From Pavlovales sp. CCMP2436 (Eukaryota > Haptophyta > Pavlovophyceae > Pavlovales), in assembly GCA_026770615.1 (NCBI GenBank), contig MU631444.1, positions 180,539 to 206,971 of the forward strand: a stretch of 26,433 nt of DNA. The letters are read 5' to 3'. The first letter of the stretch is position 1, and every line of letters starts with the position of its first letter. The notes beneath the pieces are model-generated. The model was not told where the DNA came from, searched no databases, and was given only the letters and a program-made list of their open reading frames with translations. The position numbers were made by a program, and so were the translations under genes. This document shows positions 7,695 through 16,275 of this stretch, piece after piece.

Positions 7695-9824
7695 TTGCTA
7701 AGTCTGTCTGCTGCTGAAACTCCACAGAATCAATTGCGAGATTTGGCTAAAATAATTAAGAAAAAATTGCCCGCCGACACCAGTAACACTGAGCTTGTCC
7801 TTCCATTCAATAGCGCGCTGTTTACAGCGCCCCTCGCTTACGTAGCAGAAGCCTCGCTTCCAATTTCACTTGGCTTAGCAATTACAAAAGCGGTTGGCGT
7901 CCAATGGTCATTTTCATCCACAAAAACACTTTCAGCTGGTTGCGCGTTTGTTTTAGGCGATACAAAACAGCTTGAAGACGAAGCAACCACAAATCCTTTA
8001 AAAAGCACATTTACTGTGAACCACACGATTTCCACAGCCGTAGTTGCAGAGACTACATTTTCGCTTACAATTTATAAATACACTCCGGGGCTAACACAGC
8101 AAAGAATTTTCAGTTGGTCTTCGCTCGATACACCGGAAGTTATATGCGCAAAGTGGAAGGCTGTAATGGAGCCCTACGTTGTGTTTGGTGGTACCTCCGG
8201 AAGTTACGGCCACGCACAGTTGTCTTACAATCGTCTAACCGGAAAATACGTAGGATCATTTGACCTAAACACAGCTTGGGGATCAATTACAAATAATGTG
8301 TATTATGAAGTGTACCGTTACACGGCTGCGGATGATTCTTCAAAAATAAATATGGGCCTTAACACTTCACCAACCATTAATTTGTTTTGGAACGTGCAAA
8401 TGAACCAGAGATCTTTCCAAAACGTCGCTTTTACCGCATACCAGAGACAAGGTGTGCTTGTCGATTCTACTAAACGAATCAGTGTTGAAATTTTAGCAAC
8501 AGGATCTCAGAGGACTAATCAGAGACCAATTAAATTTGATATTACACGTTATCACGACGAGTTAAACGGACTTCAATCATTTTTCAGTCCGGCAATCTCA
8601 TATACCGCTATTTTTGCAAACTCGGATATTGTGTACGATATTATATTTTATGCAGGTGAATTCCAGATTCAAGTAAACCCCGAAGCACCATCAAGCGTTG
8701 CTTTTTATTCGCAAATTTATAAACCAGTGATCCGTATTTGCGGCGGTGTGCTTGTTAACAGTGCTTATACTGGTGTGATTTGCCCTATTTCGAGACTCGC
8801 TGTTATATCAAACGAGTACCGTTCTTTAACCATTAACGACTTTATCAATAAACAACTTCCAACAACCATTGGGCAAGATTCTTTCTTTTCGGGTGACATT
8901 ATAGGCCGTTCATCAACTGGTGATGCTTATAATATTGTTGACAATCTCGTGTTGTTGAACTCCGAATTGCTTCTTTCCAAGGAATCAATCTCGATTTTAA
9001 GTTGCACCGCTGCTACTGATTCATGGGTAATTACTACTAGTAATTTGTATACACCTTTTCAAGTTATAGCGACACCTGCGTACGATCCGGCCGTCATCAA
9101 TGCATTGAATAAAATTTCACCAGCTTTTACGGGAACTGCATTAATAGCACCAGGTGACCCAGCTTGGCCAATAGCTAGTCCATGGAGAATTACAATGTCT
9201 TCGTATTATCAAAATAATGCTGCGTTTTTAGGCTTTAAAGCTTTTGATCGTGTAGACACCACATATTGGGCCAGCGGTGAATTAACATATTCATCGTCTG
9301 GTGTTGGCTCACAGTGGATCCAAATAGAGTACCCGGATGCGGTTAAAATGGTAAGTCATAAAATGAATGCAGGCAATAACCTTTCGCAGAGCATACCAAT
9401 GCAGTGGACACTTTCTGGATCCAACAATGGTACTAATTTTGTAAATGTCGAAACATTTCAATTTAACACATGGCAACAAAACAAGGTGGAAACGTTTATA
9501 ACTTCACAGGCGCATGTTGCATACAAATATTGGAGGATTACAGTTACACTTGTCCGTACAATTGGGAATTCTATTCATTGCGCTATTACCGATATTGCGT
9601 TTAACTCTGGGTGGTCCATTGGCCTTCCATCGCTTTTAACTGCACAGCCAGTAAGCCTTCAAAATTTTAAATTAATTATGGGCAATGCATACGGTGAGAT
9701 TGTTAATTTTATAGACACACCGGTGGATTGGCAATTTAATTTGATGATTCTTAAAAACAGCCGTATTATCAACAGTGGACTGTACAATCTATCGCTTGCA
9801 AACGGTATAACAAAATTGACTTAA
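7695..9824 (+). CDS. Large beta-rich protein with C-terminal discoidin (F5/8C) domain, likely virion surface protein
   Basis: The frame is 709 residues from a TTG at 7695. No ATG appears in frame until about residue 157, so the 5' end is either non-AUG or frame-shifted from the ATG at 7609. Most of the protein is Ser/Thr/Asn-rich with alternating hydrophobic strands typical of beta structure, and no transmembrane segment is obvious. Residues about 490-640 look like a discoidin domain: ITMSSYYQNNAAFLGFKAFD, then TTYWAS, WIQIEYPDAVKM, MQWTLSGSNNGTNFVNV and a final YKYWRITV strand. Such domains bind glycans or lipids, so a receptor-binding spike or fibre role is reasonable but inferred. It sits between the Pro-rich gene and the lipase on the same strand. 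Confidence 0.75.
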   Translation: MLSLSAAETPQNQLRDLAKIIKKKLPADTSNTELVLPFNSALFTAPLAYVAEASLPISLGLAITKAVGVQWSFSSTKTLSAGCAFVLGDTKQLEDEATTNPLKSTFTVNHTISTAVVAETTFSLTIYKYTPGLTQQRIFSWSSLDTPEVICAKWKAVMEPYVVFGGTSGSYGHAQLSYNRLTGKYVGSFDLNTAWGSITNNVYYEVYRYTAADDSSKINMGLNTSPTINLFWNVQMNQRSFQNVAFTAYQRQGVLVDSTKRISVEILATGSQRTNQRPIKFDITRYHDELNGLQSFFSPAISYTAIFANSDIVYDIIFYAGEFQIQVNPEAPSSVAFYSQIYKPVIRICGGVLVNSAYTGVICPISRLAVISNEYRSLTINDFINKQLPTTIGQDSFFSGDIIGRSSTGDAYNIVDNLVLLNSELLLSKESISILSCTAATDSWVITTSNLYTPFQVIATPAYDPAVINALNKISPAFTGTALIAPGDPAWPIASPWRITMSSYYQNNAAFLGFKAFDRVDTTYWASGELTYSSSGVGSQWIQIEYPDAVKMVSHKMNAGNNLSQSIPMQWTLSGSNNGTNFVNVETFQFNTWQQNKVETFITSQAHVAYKYWRITVTLVRTIGNSIHCAITDIAFNSGWSIGLPSLLTAQPVSLQNFKLIMGNAYGEIVNFIDTPVDWQFNLMILKNSRIINSGLYNLSLANGITKLT

Positions 9825-9876
9825 AACAATATAAAACAATAGAAAAAACAATATAAAAAACACAACCACAAATACT

Positions 9877-10503
9877 ATGAACAAGTTCAAGCAAGACGCT
9901 GTGAATCTCGCACGTGCATCATACATGCCACTCCCACAAGCCGCTGAATTTGTTAAAACACTTGGGTACACACTTGATACCGAACTCTCGCGCCAGAACA
10001 CAATGGTCTTTGTCGATGCAAACGGGCAGCCAACCGTTGCACATCGAGGATCCGTTACCGCAAAAGACTGGTTGGTCGACGATGCATTGATCGCGGTTGG
10101 TGCTCACAAGAACACGGACAGGCTCAATCTCAGTCGAAGCATTACAGCTGCAGCTGAGAAAAAGTATGGCAAACCGGCAAACACAGTCGGTCACAGTCTC
10201 GGAGGAAGACTTGCCGAGCAATCTGGGGCCGGTGGTCAGATCGTGACAATCAACAAAGCGGCGGGGTTGGGCGATATAGGTCGTCGTCAGCCAAGTGGCA
10301 CGAGGCAAACCGATGTCAGGGTGGGAAACGATGCCGTGTCTGGTCTTTCTAGTCTTGCTCGTCGTCCGGATAGCCAACCAATTGTGTACTTGCCAAGGCG
10401 AGGTGGTCGTGGTGATGGTCGGGCCGCCAGCCAATTTCTTCCGGGCCCAATACGATACTTGGTGAATTCGGTAAGATCCCACTCGCTTGGTAACTTTCGA
10501 TGA
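9877..10503 (+). CDS. Class-3-type lipase / alpha-beta hydrolase (208 aa)
   Basis: ATG 9877 follows an A-rich leader, 52 bp after the discoidin gene. The protein shows the lipase pattern AHRGSVTAKDW (about 55-65), the nucleophile elbow GHSLGG with Ser107, a candidate acid Asp152 (VRVGNDAVS) and a candidate His202 near the end (RSHSLGNF), so the triad appears complete. No signal peptide is obvious. Class 3 lipases hydrolyse acyl esters. Small lipase-like proteins occur in algal viruses and polinton-like viruses, where a role in membrane penetration, egress or host lipid use has been proposed. Its placement after the presumed surface protein fits entry or release, which is inference. Confidence 0.8.
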   Translation: MNKFKQDAVNLARASYMPLPQAAEFVKTLGYTLDTELSRQNTMVFVDANGQPTVAHRGSVTAKDWLVDDALIAVGAHKNTDRLNLSRSITAAAEKKYGKPANTVGHSLGGRLAEQSGAGGQIVTINKAAGLGDIGRRQPSGTRQTDVRVGNDAVSGLSSLARRPDSQPIVYLPRRGGRGDGRAASQFLPGPIRYLVNSVRSHSLGNFR

Positions 10504-10647
10504 TCGAGTGTGAATACACTGGCGCAAACATCAAGGTCGATGGTGAAAACATTGATGAAAACATTGATGATAGCTTTTGAGCATGTTTCAGGTCACGTTT
10601 CTGGCACTTGAACGTTTCGCAGGAGAGCATTGTAATGTAGATGTGTA
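10504..10647. other. Convergent gap with short direct repeats
   Basis: Between the lipase stop and the end of the minus-strand 115-aa gene, GAAAACATTGAT is repeated (about 10543-10569). No gene is assigned. The gap probably contains the 3' ends of both transcription units. Confidence 0.35.
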
Positions 10648-10995
10648 TTAAAAAATAGCACAACACCGGTCTTCTTCTTCATCGAATGGCAACTTGTCAG
10701 GGAAGATAATATCGAGATTGTGTTTGACAAGAAGTTTGTATTTATTTTTGTTGCATATAATTCCAAGTTTAAACACGATTATGAAATTTGCATAAACCTT
10801 GAAAAACAAATTGCGGTCATGAGAAAAGGAACCATAAATTGCACCTTTATCTACGAACACGTTAATTAAACGAATAGTATTGTTGTCGTTTATACCCATT
10901 TGTGTTAGGTTCATTTGCTTTATAAGCCTTGTTATTTCATTCAACTGTGTCTCGTGTATTTGCGGTGTACTGGTTTTAGCGTAAAAGTCTTCCAT
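10648..10995 (-). CDS. Unrecognised small protein (115 aa)
   Basis: I do not recognise this family. ATG 10995 is preceded by TTATAAAG about 10 bp upstream on the minus strand. The N-terminal half is polar and helical (EITRLIKQMNLTQMG). The middle has hydrophobic strands (VFVDKGAIYGSF, YANFIIVFKLGIICNKNKYK) and the end is acidic then Cys-rich (DEEEDRCCAIF). The final CCAIF resembles a prenylation or palmitoylation motif (CaaX-like), which would favour membrane association, but this is weak. It is co-directional with the 165-aa gene and the replication gene. Confidence 0.5.
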   Translation of the reverse strand: MEDFYAKTSTPQIHETQLNEITRLIKQMNLTQMGINDNNTIRLINVFVDKGAIYGSFSHDRNLFFKVYANFIIVFKLGIICNKNKYKLLVKHNLDIIFPDKLPFDEEEDRCCAIF

Positions 10996-11046
10996 TATGC
11001 TTTATAACATTGTGGAACATTTTTTCTTGCTAGTTTAACATTGAAA

Positions 11047-11544
11047 TTACCAATCGTTTCCTCTTGGATCGCTATATTCACATGGGCGCTCTACATAGTC
11101 CCTAGCGTTTATTTCTTGTAAAATTTCACGTCTCCGCTTATTTGCGGCAAATTCCTCTTGTTTTTTCTGAATGAACAACTTGACTAAATACGGGGTAGCA
11201 CAACGCCCGACGTTTACACTTTCGGGATCATCGTAAACTTCGTATTCATTGTTAATGAATTTTGTCTCGTGTATCATCGCAGTGAAATGCGCCATATAAT
11301 GATTTGTGTCCGGACAAATAACAATGCCCCTTGCTGAATGCTGATTTTGCATAACAATCGTGTCGACGTTAAAGCCGCCACCATCGCTGTCTTCGTTTTG
11401 CGGTTCACCTGGGAAATCTGCGTATTCGTAACGACGTGAACGGTTTGGATATCTTGTGTGCTCGCGGTGGAATGGAATAAACGAGTTCGGAGGTTCAATG
11501 TATTCGCGGAATTGCGTGAACGAGGCTCTCTGTACGTTTGCCAT
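11047..11544 (-). CDS. Unrecognised protein (165 aa)
   Basis: I do not recognise this family. It starts at ATG 11544. The N-terminal third is rich in Arg, Tyr and Pro (FIPFHREHTRYPNRSRRYEY). The middle carries GIVICPDTNHYMAHFTAMIH, which looks like a folded strand-helix core. The C-terminal 50 residues form a charged helix (FIQKKQEEFAANKRRREIL). It lies 75 bp downstream of the replication gene on the same strand, so co-expression is likely. Confidence 0.5.
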   Translation of the reverse strand: MANVQRASFTQFREYIEPPNSFIPFHREHTRYPNRSRRYEYADFPGEPQNEDSDGGGFNVDTIVMQNQHSARGIVICPDTNHYMAHFTAMIHETKFINNEYEVYDDPESVNVGRCATPYLVKLFIQKKQEEFAANKRRREILQEINARDYVERPCEYSDPRGNDW

Positions 11545-11619
11545 TTTTCTTTGTACCCTATGTTGAGATTTTTATTTGACTGGGAAAACGCACAACCCTT
11601 TCACTTATAGCATAGTGTT

Positions 11620-14600
11620 TTACAATGGTTTTACGACCCATTTCAGCTCTGGGCAGAACTCATTTGTTGCAGCTTCAAACCGACGCGTTAATTCTTCAAG
11701 TCCTCCTTCTTTGTTTATGCACGTTTTAGGTACCAACATGCCGTCGAATACAAGTGCAACTTGCATATCATTATCGATTGCATCCCAAGCGAGGCTTAGT
11801 GCATGGTGCTCTGCCGTCTGCCAACACCTTGATAGAAGTTGAATTTTGCCCTTGTTCCCAGGTTTTGTGCACACATCCCTCATTTCTGCAAGTCGAGGCG
11901 AATCCCACAACACATTTGCAAGTGCAAGTGATTCTTCACGTAGATTTGTTAAAAACGGATCGGAATCAAACCCTCCGTGAATTGCGCGGTTAATTGACAG
12001 TTTTACCTTATCCTTTGAAAGACCAGTGGATTCTTCTAAACGTGCCCGAACACCTTTGATATCCTTTGCAATTTCGGTAATTGTTGGAATGTTGTTTTCA
12101 AGACCGTGCAACCGAGCGAGTGTTAGCAGCATGCATGGAGCTGCACCCGCCATGTCCACGTCTACGTAGTTTTTGCTTGCTAGTTTGGCGCGAAGTGCCT
12201 TGGGGCAACCTTGCAAAGATGCAGACTTCCATTTCTTTGTGGTATCTTCTTCATTGCGGATCCACATCCCACCTGCCCCGCAAGCGTAAGCTCGACCGTA
12301 TTCAGCCCCACTCGGAAGCTTTTTCCTCATGTAAGTTCTTGGCTTCTTGGAGAATTTTTCAATTAATTCCAACTCGTCTTCAGGCGTTTTATCCGTGACC
12401 CAAGTAGTATCAATTTTTTCAGTGAAATGAAATTCGGAATCTTCATCGACGTGATCGTAAATTTCGTCAATGTCAAACCCTTCGTCTTCGCAACTGTCAT
12501 CTGATTGTGGTGCATAAACCACGGTGCATTCTACATTTAGTTCTGCGTAATATTCTAATTTTTCCTCGCTTGGTGGAGAGGTTACAACTATTTCAATCAC
12601 CCGTGTTAAAACTCCCTTGTGAATCACAGCAATGTCTGCAATGTAACGACCATCACCAACAGGGTATTCGCACCTTACTTGTACTTCAGGTGAAATGCAT
12701 TTTGCAAATTCACGTGCTTTAAACAACCGGTGGGTGTCGCTCTCTCCTTTGTAATTTGGTTTGATGCTTGTTTCGATTATCGCCATTTGATCGAGGCTTT
12801 GGATTCTTGATATTGCAACGTACAGCATTTTAATATCCCACATTCTACTTAAATCAATAAACAATTTGTTGCCCTTGAATGTTATGCCTTGATAAGCATG
12901 AATTGTGCTTGTTGGTGATTGTGTGATTGATTTGCCGATCAATTCTGTAAGATTTTGCCCTTGGTACGTTGGCTCCAAAATGTCAGAAACAAACCTAGAA
13001 CCGTTTTTCAAATCTGTACCTGGAATCACTTTAATACATTTCCACATCACCTTTCCATCTGAGTCCGCTTCAATGTGACGGATGTAATCTAAAGCTACAC
13101 TAGAATATCTGTTAGCTGGTTTGATGTCAATTTTACCGGTTTCTACACACGTGTGTTTTGCAATATATTCTTCTTTTGCTGCCTCCGATGCAAAATTCAA
13201 ATCTTCAAAGCATGTTGCAGTATTGCATTTGCACTTTTCTACTAACCCTTGCGCGCAATGGACACACATTCTGGTTGCAGCCAATATAACATCATCATTC
13301 ACTGCTTTGTATTGGTTGTACACTTCATTTTTGGTTAATACATTATTTGGATTGTGCAACTCGACAGCTTTCGTAATAGTCCTCCTTGCCATCAAAATTG
13401 AATCGGCCGGCTTCTCGTCGTGAATGCTAAACCCGACACCAACATAGATTCCGCCAGCTGTGTTTTCAATGAGGTCACGAATGTTTCCACACAGTTCAAT
13501 AAGTGCGGGTTCATTGGTGCGCCTTACACCCGACACGTGACACACTTGCATCCCCTCTGTATTCATCGAAGCACTTCCAATGGGTTCGATCTGCATTGGA
13601 GCTCCAGTCTTTTCAGAATAATCGCCTATGAAAATTATCTTTGAGCCCCACTTTAATGCAACGTCTTCGATATGACCGCGATCCACCTGCGAAAGCATTG
13701 TGGATTCATCGACTAAAATAACGGCCGGTGGATTGATACTGAGGTTGATCCCTTTGTCGGTTATGGGTGGGGCCTTGCCTGTAATCCTCGGGTGGCACAT
13801 GGTTTGCGGGAATATGTGTGCAGCATCGACTCTTAGTTGTTGCGTAGGAGAGCAAAATACAGTATTGGTAATGCTTCCATCCTTGATCAATTGCGAAAGC
13901 GTTGTCGTTTTCCCGCTACCGGCCCAACCTGTGACCATCGTCGGCTTGCATGAATCGCGGTTGAGCTTGCCTAGCAAATCTGAGCGTCGTGGGTTAAAAT
14001 ATTCCATTATGTTTTTGTCGTTTACATCCGGGAGCTGCTCAATCAAAGTCCTTGGAAGCGTTACATCATCTTCCAGTGAACCGTCTTCGAATTCGTCGCT
14101 TCTTTTCATCTTTGCCATGCCACATTTCAGTCCGTTTAAGGTGCAGGTTGCCATTATTGCAGGCATTGACCCTCTGTTTTTCATTATGAAATTCGGAAGC
14201 ATGAGTCTATCATAATCAATTTGGTCATCAAGCAAAGCGTAAACTCCGTCGGTTACCGCTTCAATTGGATTTGGGATCAGCATAACCTGCATTGCAAGTT
14301 GCATTCTCTGCCCTGCTACTATGTAAGCGCTGACGTGCGCAAGCGTACTGATTTTGTCGGCTGGATGTTCGATTTCAATGGTGTCTTGACCAATTGTTTT
14401 GATTCGGATTCGACCCGTGTTAAGTCTCGGGTCCTCCAATGCCATTCTGAAAAATTGATGTGCCGTTGTTTTTGATCCGTTAATGTGCACGCGGTTGTTG
14501 CAGTGTATATGCATACCTAACCCTACGGCTTTTGCGTAGTGAGCAATGTTGCCGTATTTCTCATACGATTCTTCGGTGAATTCAATCGGTATTAAGTTGT

Positions 14601-15696
14601 AACTTACAAGCGCAATGAGACCTGTGAAAGTAACTCCGCATGCAATGAGAAATCTTGCTTCAATAAATGTCAACACCCTGGGCAAGCGGGTTTCTTCTTC
14701 ATCAACAACATTGATTGTGTAAAGGCGTTTAATCGTGTCAGCAACTTTTTCATCAGTAAGTTGGCTCAAATCCAAATTGTCGTCAAAGTTTCTAAAATGG
14801 TTTTTCATTTCAATTGCGTTGATGCATGTAAGATCTACGCTATTTTGATCTATTACAAGCAACCCTTCAATTCCACTTGCGTCCAACATTTCAATCATTT
14901 CTTGTTGACTGGTGATCAGGAAGCTCTCTGCTACCTTCCCCATGCACAAGCCTTCGGATCCCATGAATCGGTGGTTTATGGAATCAAACGCGTGGGTGTA
15001 CGCTTTTTTCTGATCAAAATTACCAATTGATTTGTGCACAATGCATGTTTTTGGTTCAGTAACGGTATACTTTGATGCAATTTCATTATACAATTGAAAT
15101 CGAGCGCGCCCTGTGAGAAGTGCAGACGACACAATTATTGAGATAACGGACATGTCATATTGAGTGGTGTTCATTCGAGACTTGTTTACTTGCTTGTCCC
15201 AGAATTCTTTTTTCCACTCGCTAAACTCATTGTGAAATGCAAACACTTCCCCACTAAGAGTACGAATTAACTGGCCTGCCTTGCAGTTGTTAGATGGAGT
15301 CACAAGCATCATTTTGCCCTTGGCTCGCAGTTCGTCGCTTTTTAAACGCATTTGATCGGCATTTAATTTTGTTACCGTTTCCGAGGAGAAAACCCAATTC
15401 CCAGAATCCATGTTGACAACGTGCACTGGCGACACAAGGAAAGCAGTGATCCCGGTTCTCGGCACTCCATTTTCTCTTGCGTTTTGAACACGGGGGTTGT
15501 CGATACGCCAATAGACTTCACGATATTGTTGCAGGGGGCATATAAATTGAATGAATGCTGCGCTGCTTGCAGCTACAATTTCGTTTAAGGTTGAATTGTC
15601 GCCATGTTGCAACCCCCCTTCATTGACAACTCTTTCGTTAATTTCATCCAAAAGCACCATACGAGCTTCAATATTCTTTTGGTGTTCATTGAGCAT
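11620..15696 (-). CDS. Replication fusion protein: SF1 helicase, nuclease-like segment and TV-Pol-like polymerase (1,358 aa)
   Basis: ATG 15696 is preferred. The frame is open to 15813, but that extension lies inside the palindrome arm and reads repeat DNA. Residues about 1-580 are not recognised; they include HIHC near 395. Residues about 590-965 form a superfamily 1 (RecD/Pif1-like) helicase: Walker A GWAGSGKTTT (590-599), VILVDEST (about 660), IIFIGDYSEKTG (about 689), HAYQGITFKG (about 934) and YVAISRIQS (about 959). A Cys-rich insert (CVHCAQGLVEKCKC, about 808-823) may bind zinc. At about 1018-1040, DIAVIHKG and VIEIVVTSPPSEEK resemble a PD-(D/E)XK or CoiA-like nuclease core. The last 200 residues show YVDVDMAGAAP, KDKVKLSINRAIHGG and LVFDGMLVPK, matching the order of motifs A, B and C in TV-Pol family-A-like polymerases. 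The helicase is firm; nuclease and polymerase are from motif pattern only. Confidence 0.82.
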   Translation of the reverse strand: MLNEHQKNIEARMVLLDEINERVVNEGGLQHGDNSTLNEIVAASSAAFIQFICPLQQYREVYWRIDNPRVQNARENGVPRTGITAFLVSPVHVVNMDSGNWVFSSETVTKLNADQMRLKSDELRAKGKMMLVTPSNNCKAGQLIRTLSGEVFAFHNEFSEWKKEFWDKQVNKSRMNTTQYDMSVISIIVSSALLTGRARFQLYNEIASKYTVTEPKTCIVHKSIGNFDQKKAYTHAFDSINHRFMGSEGLCMGKVAESFLITSQQEMIEMLDASGIEGLLVIDQNSVDLTCINAIEMKNHFRNFDDNLDLSQLTDEKVADTIKRLYTINVVDEEETRLPRVLTFIEARFLIACGVTFTGLIALVSYNLIPIEFTEESYEKYGNIAHYAKAVGLGMHIHCNNRVHINGSKTTAHQFFRMALEDPRLNTGRIRIKTIGQDTIEIEHPADKISTLAHVSAYIVAGQRMQLAMQVMLIPNPIEAVTDGVYALLDDQIDYDRLMLPNFIMKNRGSMPAIMATCTLNGLKCGMAKMKRSDEFEDGSLEDDVTLPRTLIEQLPDVNDKNIMEYFNPRRSDLLGKLNRDSCKPTMVTGWAGSGKTTTLSQLIKDGSITNTVFCSPTQQLRVDAAHIFPQTMCHPRITGKAPPITDKGINLSINPPAVILVDESTMLSQVDRGHIEDVALKWGSKIIFIGDYSEKTGAPMQIEPIGSASMNTEGMQVCHVSGVRRTNEPALIELCGNIRDLIENTAGGIYVGVGFSIHDEKPADSILMARRTITKAVELHNPNNVLTKNEVYNQYKAVNDDVILAATRMCVHCAQGLVEKCKCNTATCFEDLNFASEAAKEEYIAKHTCVETGKIDIKPANRYSSVALDYIRHIEADSDGKVMWKCIKVIPGTDLKNGSRFVSDILEPTYQGQNLTELIGKSITQSPTSTIHAYQGITFKGNKLFIDLSRMWDIKMLYVAISRIQSLDQMAIIETSIKPNYKGESDTHRLFKAREFAKCISPEVQVRCEYPVGDGRYIADIAVIHKGVLTRVIEIVVTSPPSEEKLEYYAELNVECTVVYAPQSDDSCEDEGFDIDEIYDHVDEDSEFHFTEKIDTTWVTDKTPEDELELIEKFSKKPRTYMRKKLPSGAEYGRAYACGAGGMWIRNEEDTTKKWKSASLQGCPKALRAKLASKNYVDVDMAGAAPCMLLTLARLHGLENNIPTITEIAKDIKGVRARLEESTGLSKDKVKLSINRAIHGGFDSDPFLTNLREESLALANVLWDSPRLAEMRDVCTKPGNKGKIQLLSRCWQTAEHHALSLAWDAIDNDMQVALVFDGMLVPKTCINKEGGLEELTRRFEAATNEFCPELKWVVKPL

Positions 15697-15842
15697 GTTG
15701 CGCTTGCGCCTGGCAGTTAAAGGATTCTGGCGGGACCACCGCGACCACCATGCACAACCACCTCCGAAATAAAGTGACATCCTGCCCACGAAGGTTGCAA
15801 ACGCGATTCGCATTAAGTCGAACGCGGGTAGTTAAAGACCGC

Positions 15843-15903
15843 GCAAAGCGCAAAGCGCCAAGCGCAAGGCGCCAAACACAAAGCGCCAAGCGCCAAGCGC
15901 CAA
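15843..15903. repeat. GCCAAGCGC-type short repeats in the left arm
   Basis: Irregular 7-11-bp units of GCGCAAA, GCCAAGC and GGCGCCAA type run for about 60 bp. The mirror copy lies at about 17014-17074 in the right arm. Between these and the arm edge lies one copy of the GACATCCTGCCC box. Confidence 0.75.
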
Positions 15904-15983
15904 CGAGCAATAGCACCACGCCCTCCAAATTAAAGTGACATCCTGCCCGGCAAGTGCAACAAACTGGATTCGACAATGCCCTC

Positions 15984-16120
15984 CACCAAGCCTGCCACCA
16001 AGCCTCCACCAAGCCTGCCACCAAGCCTCCACCAAGCCTGCCACCAAGCCTCCACCAAGCCTGCCACCAAGCCTCCACCAAGCCTCCACCAAGCCTCCAC
16101 CAAGCCTCCACCAAGCCTGC
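15984..16120. repeat. CCACCAAGCCT 11-12-bp minisatellite in the left arm
   Basis: About a dozen units of CCACCAAGCCT, some with an extra G, are followed by a run of C (about 16132-16142). The mirror array is at about 16797-16933. Translation gives long Pro/Ser/Lys or Trp/Gly repeats in every frame, which explains several spurious ORFs here. Confidence 0.9.
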
Positions 16121-16169
16121 CTGGACTCCTGCCCCCCCCCACCCCCTGTCCACGACGAACGACCAAGAC

Positions 16170-16275
16170 CGAACCAGATCAAACGCGGATCAAACCAGAA
16201 TCAAACGCGAATCAAACGCGGATCAAACCAGAATCAAACGCGAATCAAACGAGACCGAACGCGATGCAAACGAGA
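16170..16275. repeat. AATCAAACGCG 11-bp minisatellite in the left arm
   Basis: The units are 11 bp long and vary between GATCAAACGCG, GATCAAACCAG and AATCAAACGCG in an alternating order. The mirror array is at about 16642-16747. The constant 11-bp length is close to one DNA helical turn. Confidence 0.85.

Noticed and set aside
9919..10527. Minus-strand 202-codon ORF opposite the lipase
   Set aside because: The plus frame has the full lipase triad; the antisense frame shows no motif.
10349..10666. Minus-strand 105-codon ORF overlapping the lipase end
   Set aside because: It overlaps the lipase 3' end and consists partly of short repeat translation; no convincing coding signal.
15843..16275. 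Possible CRISPR array
   Set aside because: Repeats are contiguous 7-12-bp minisatellite units without unique spacers of constant length.
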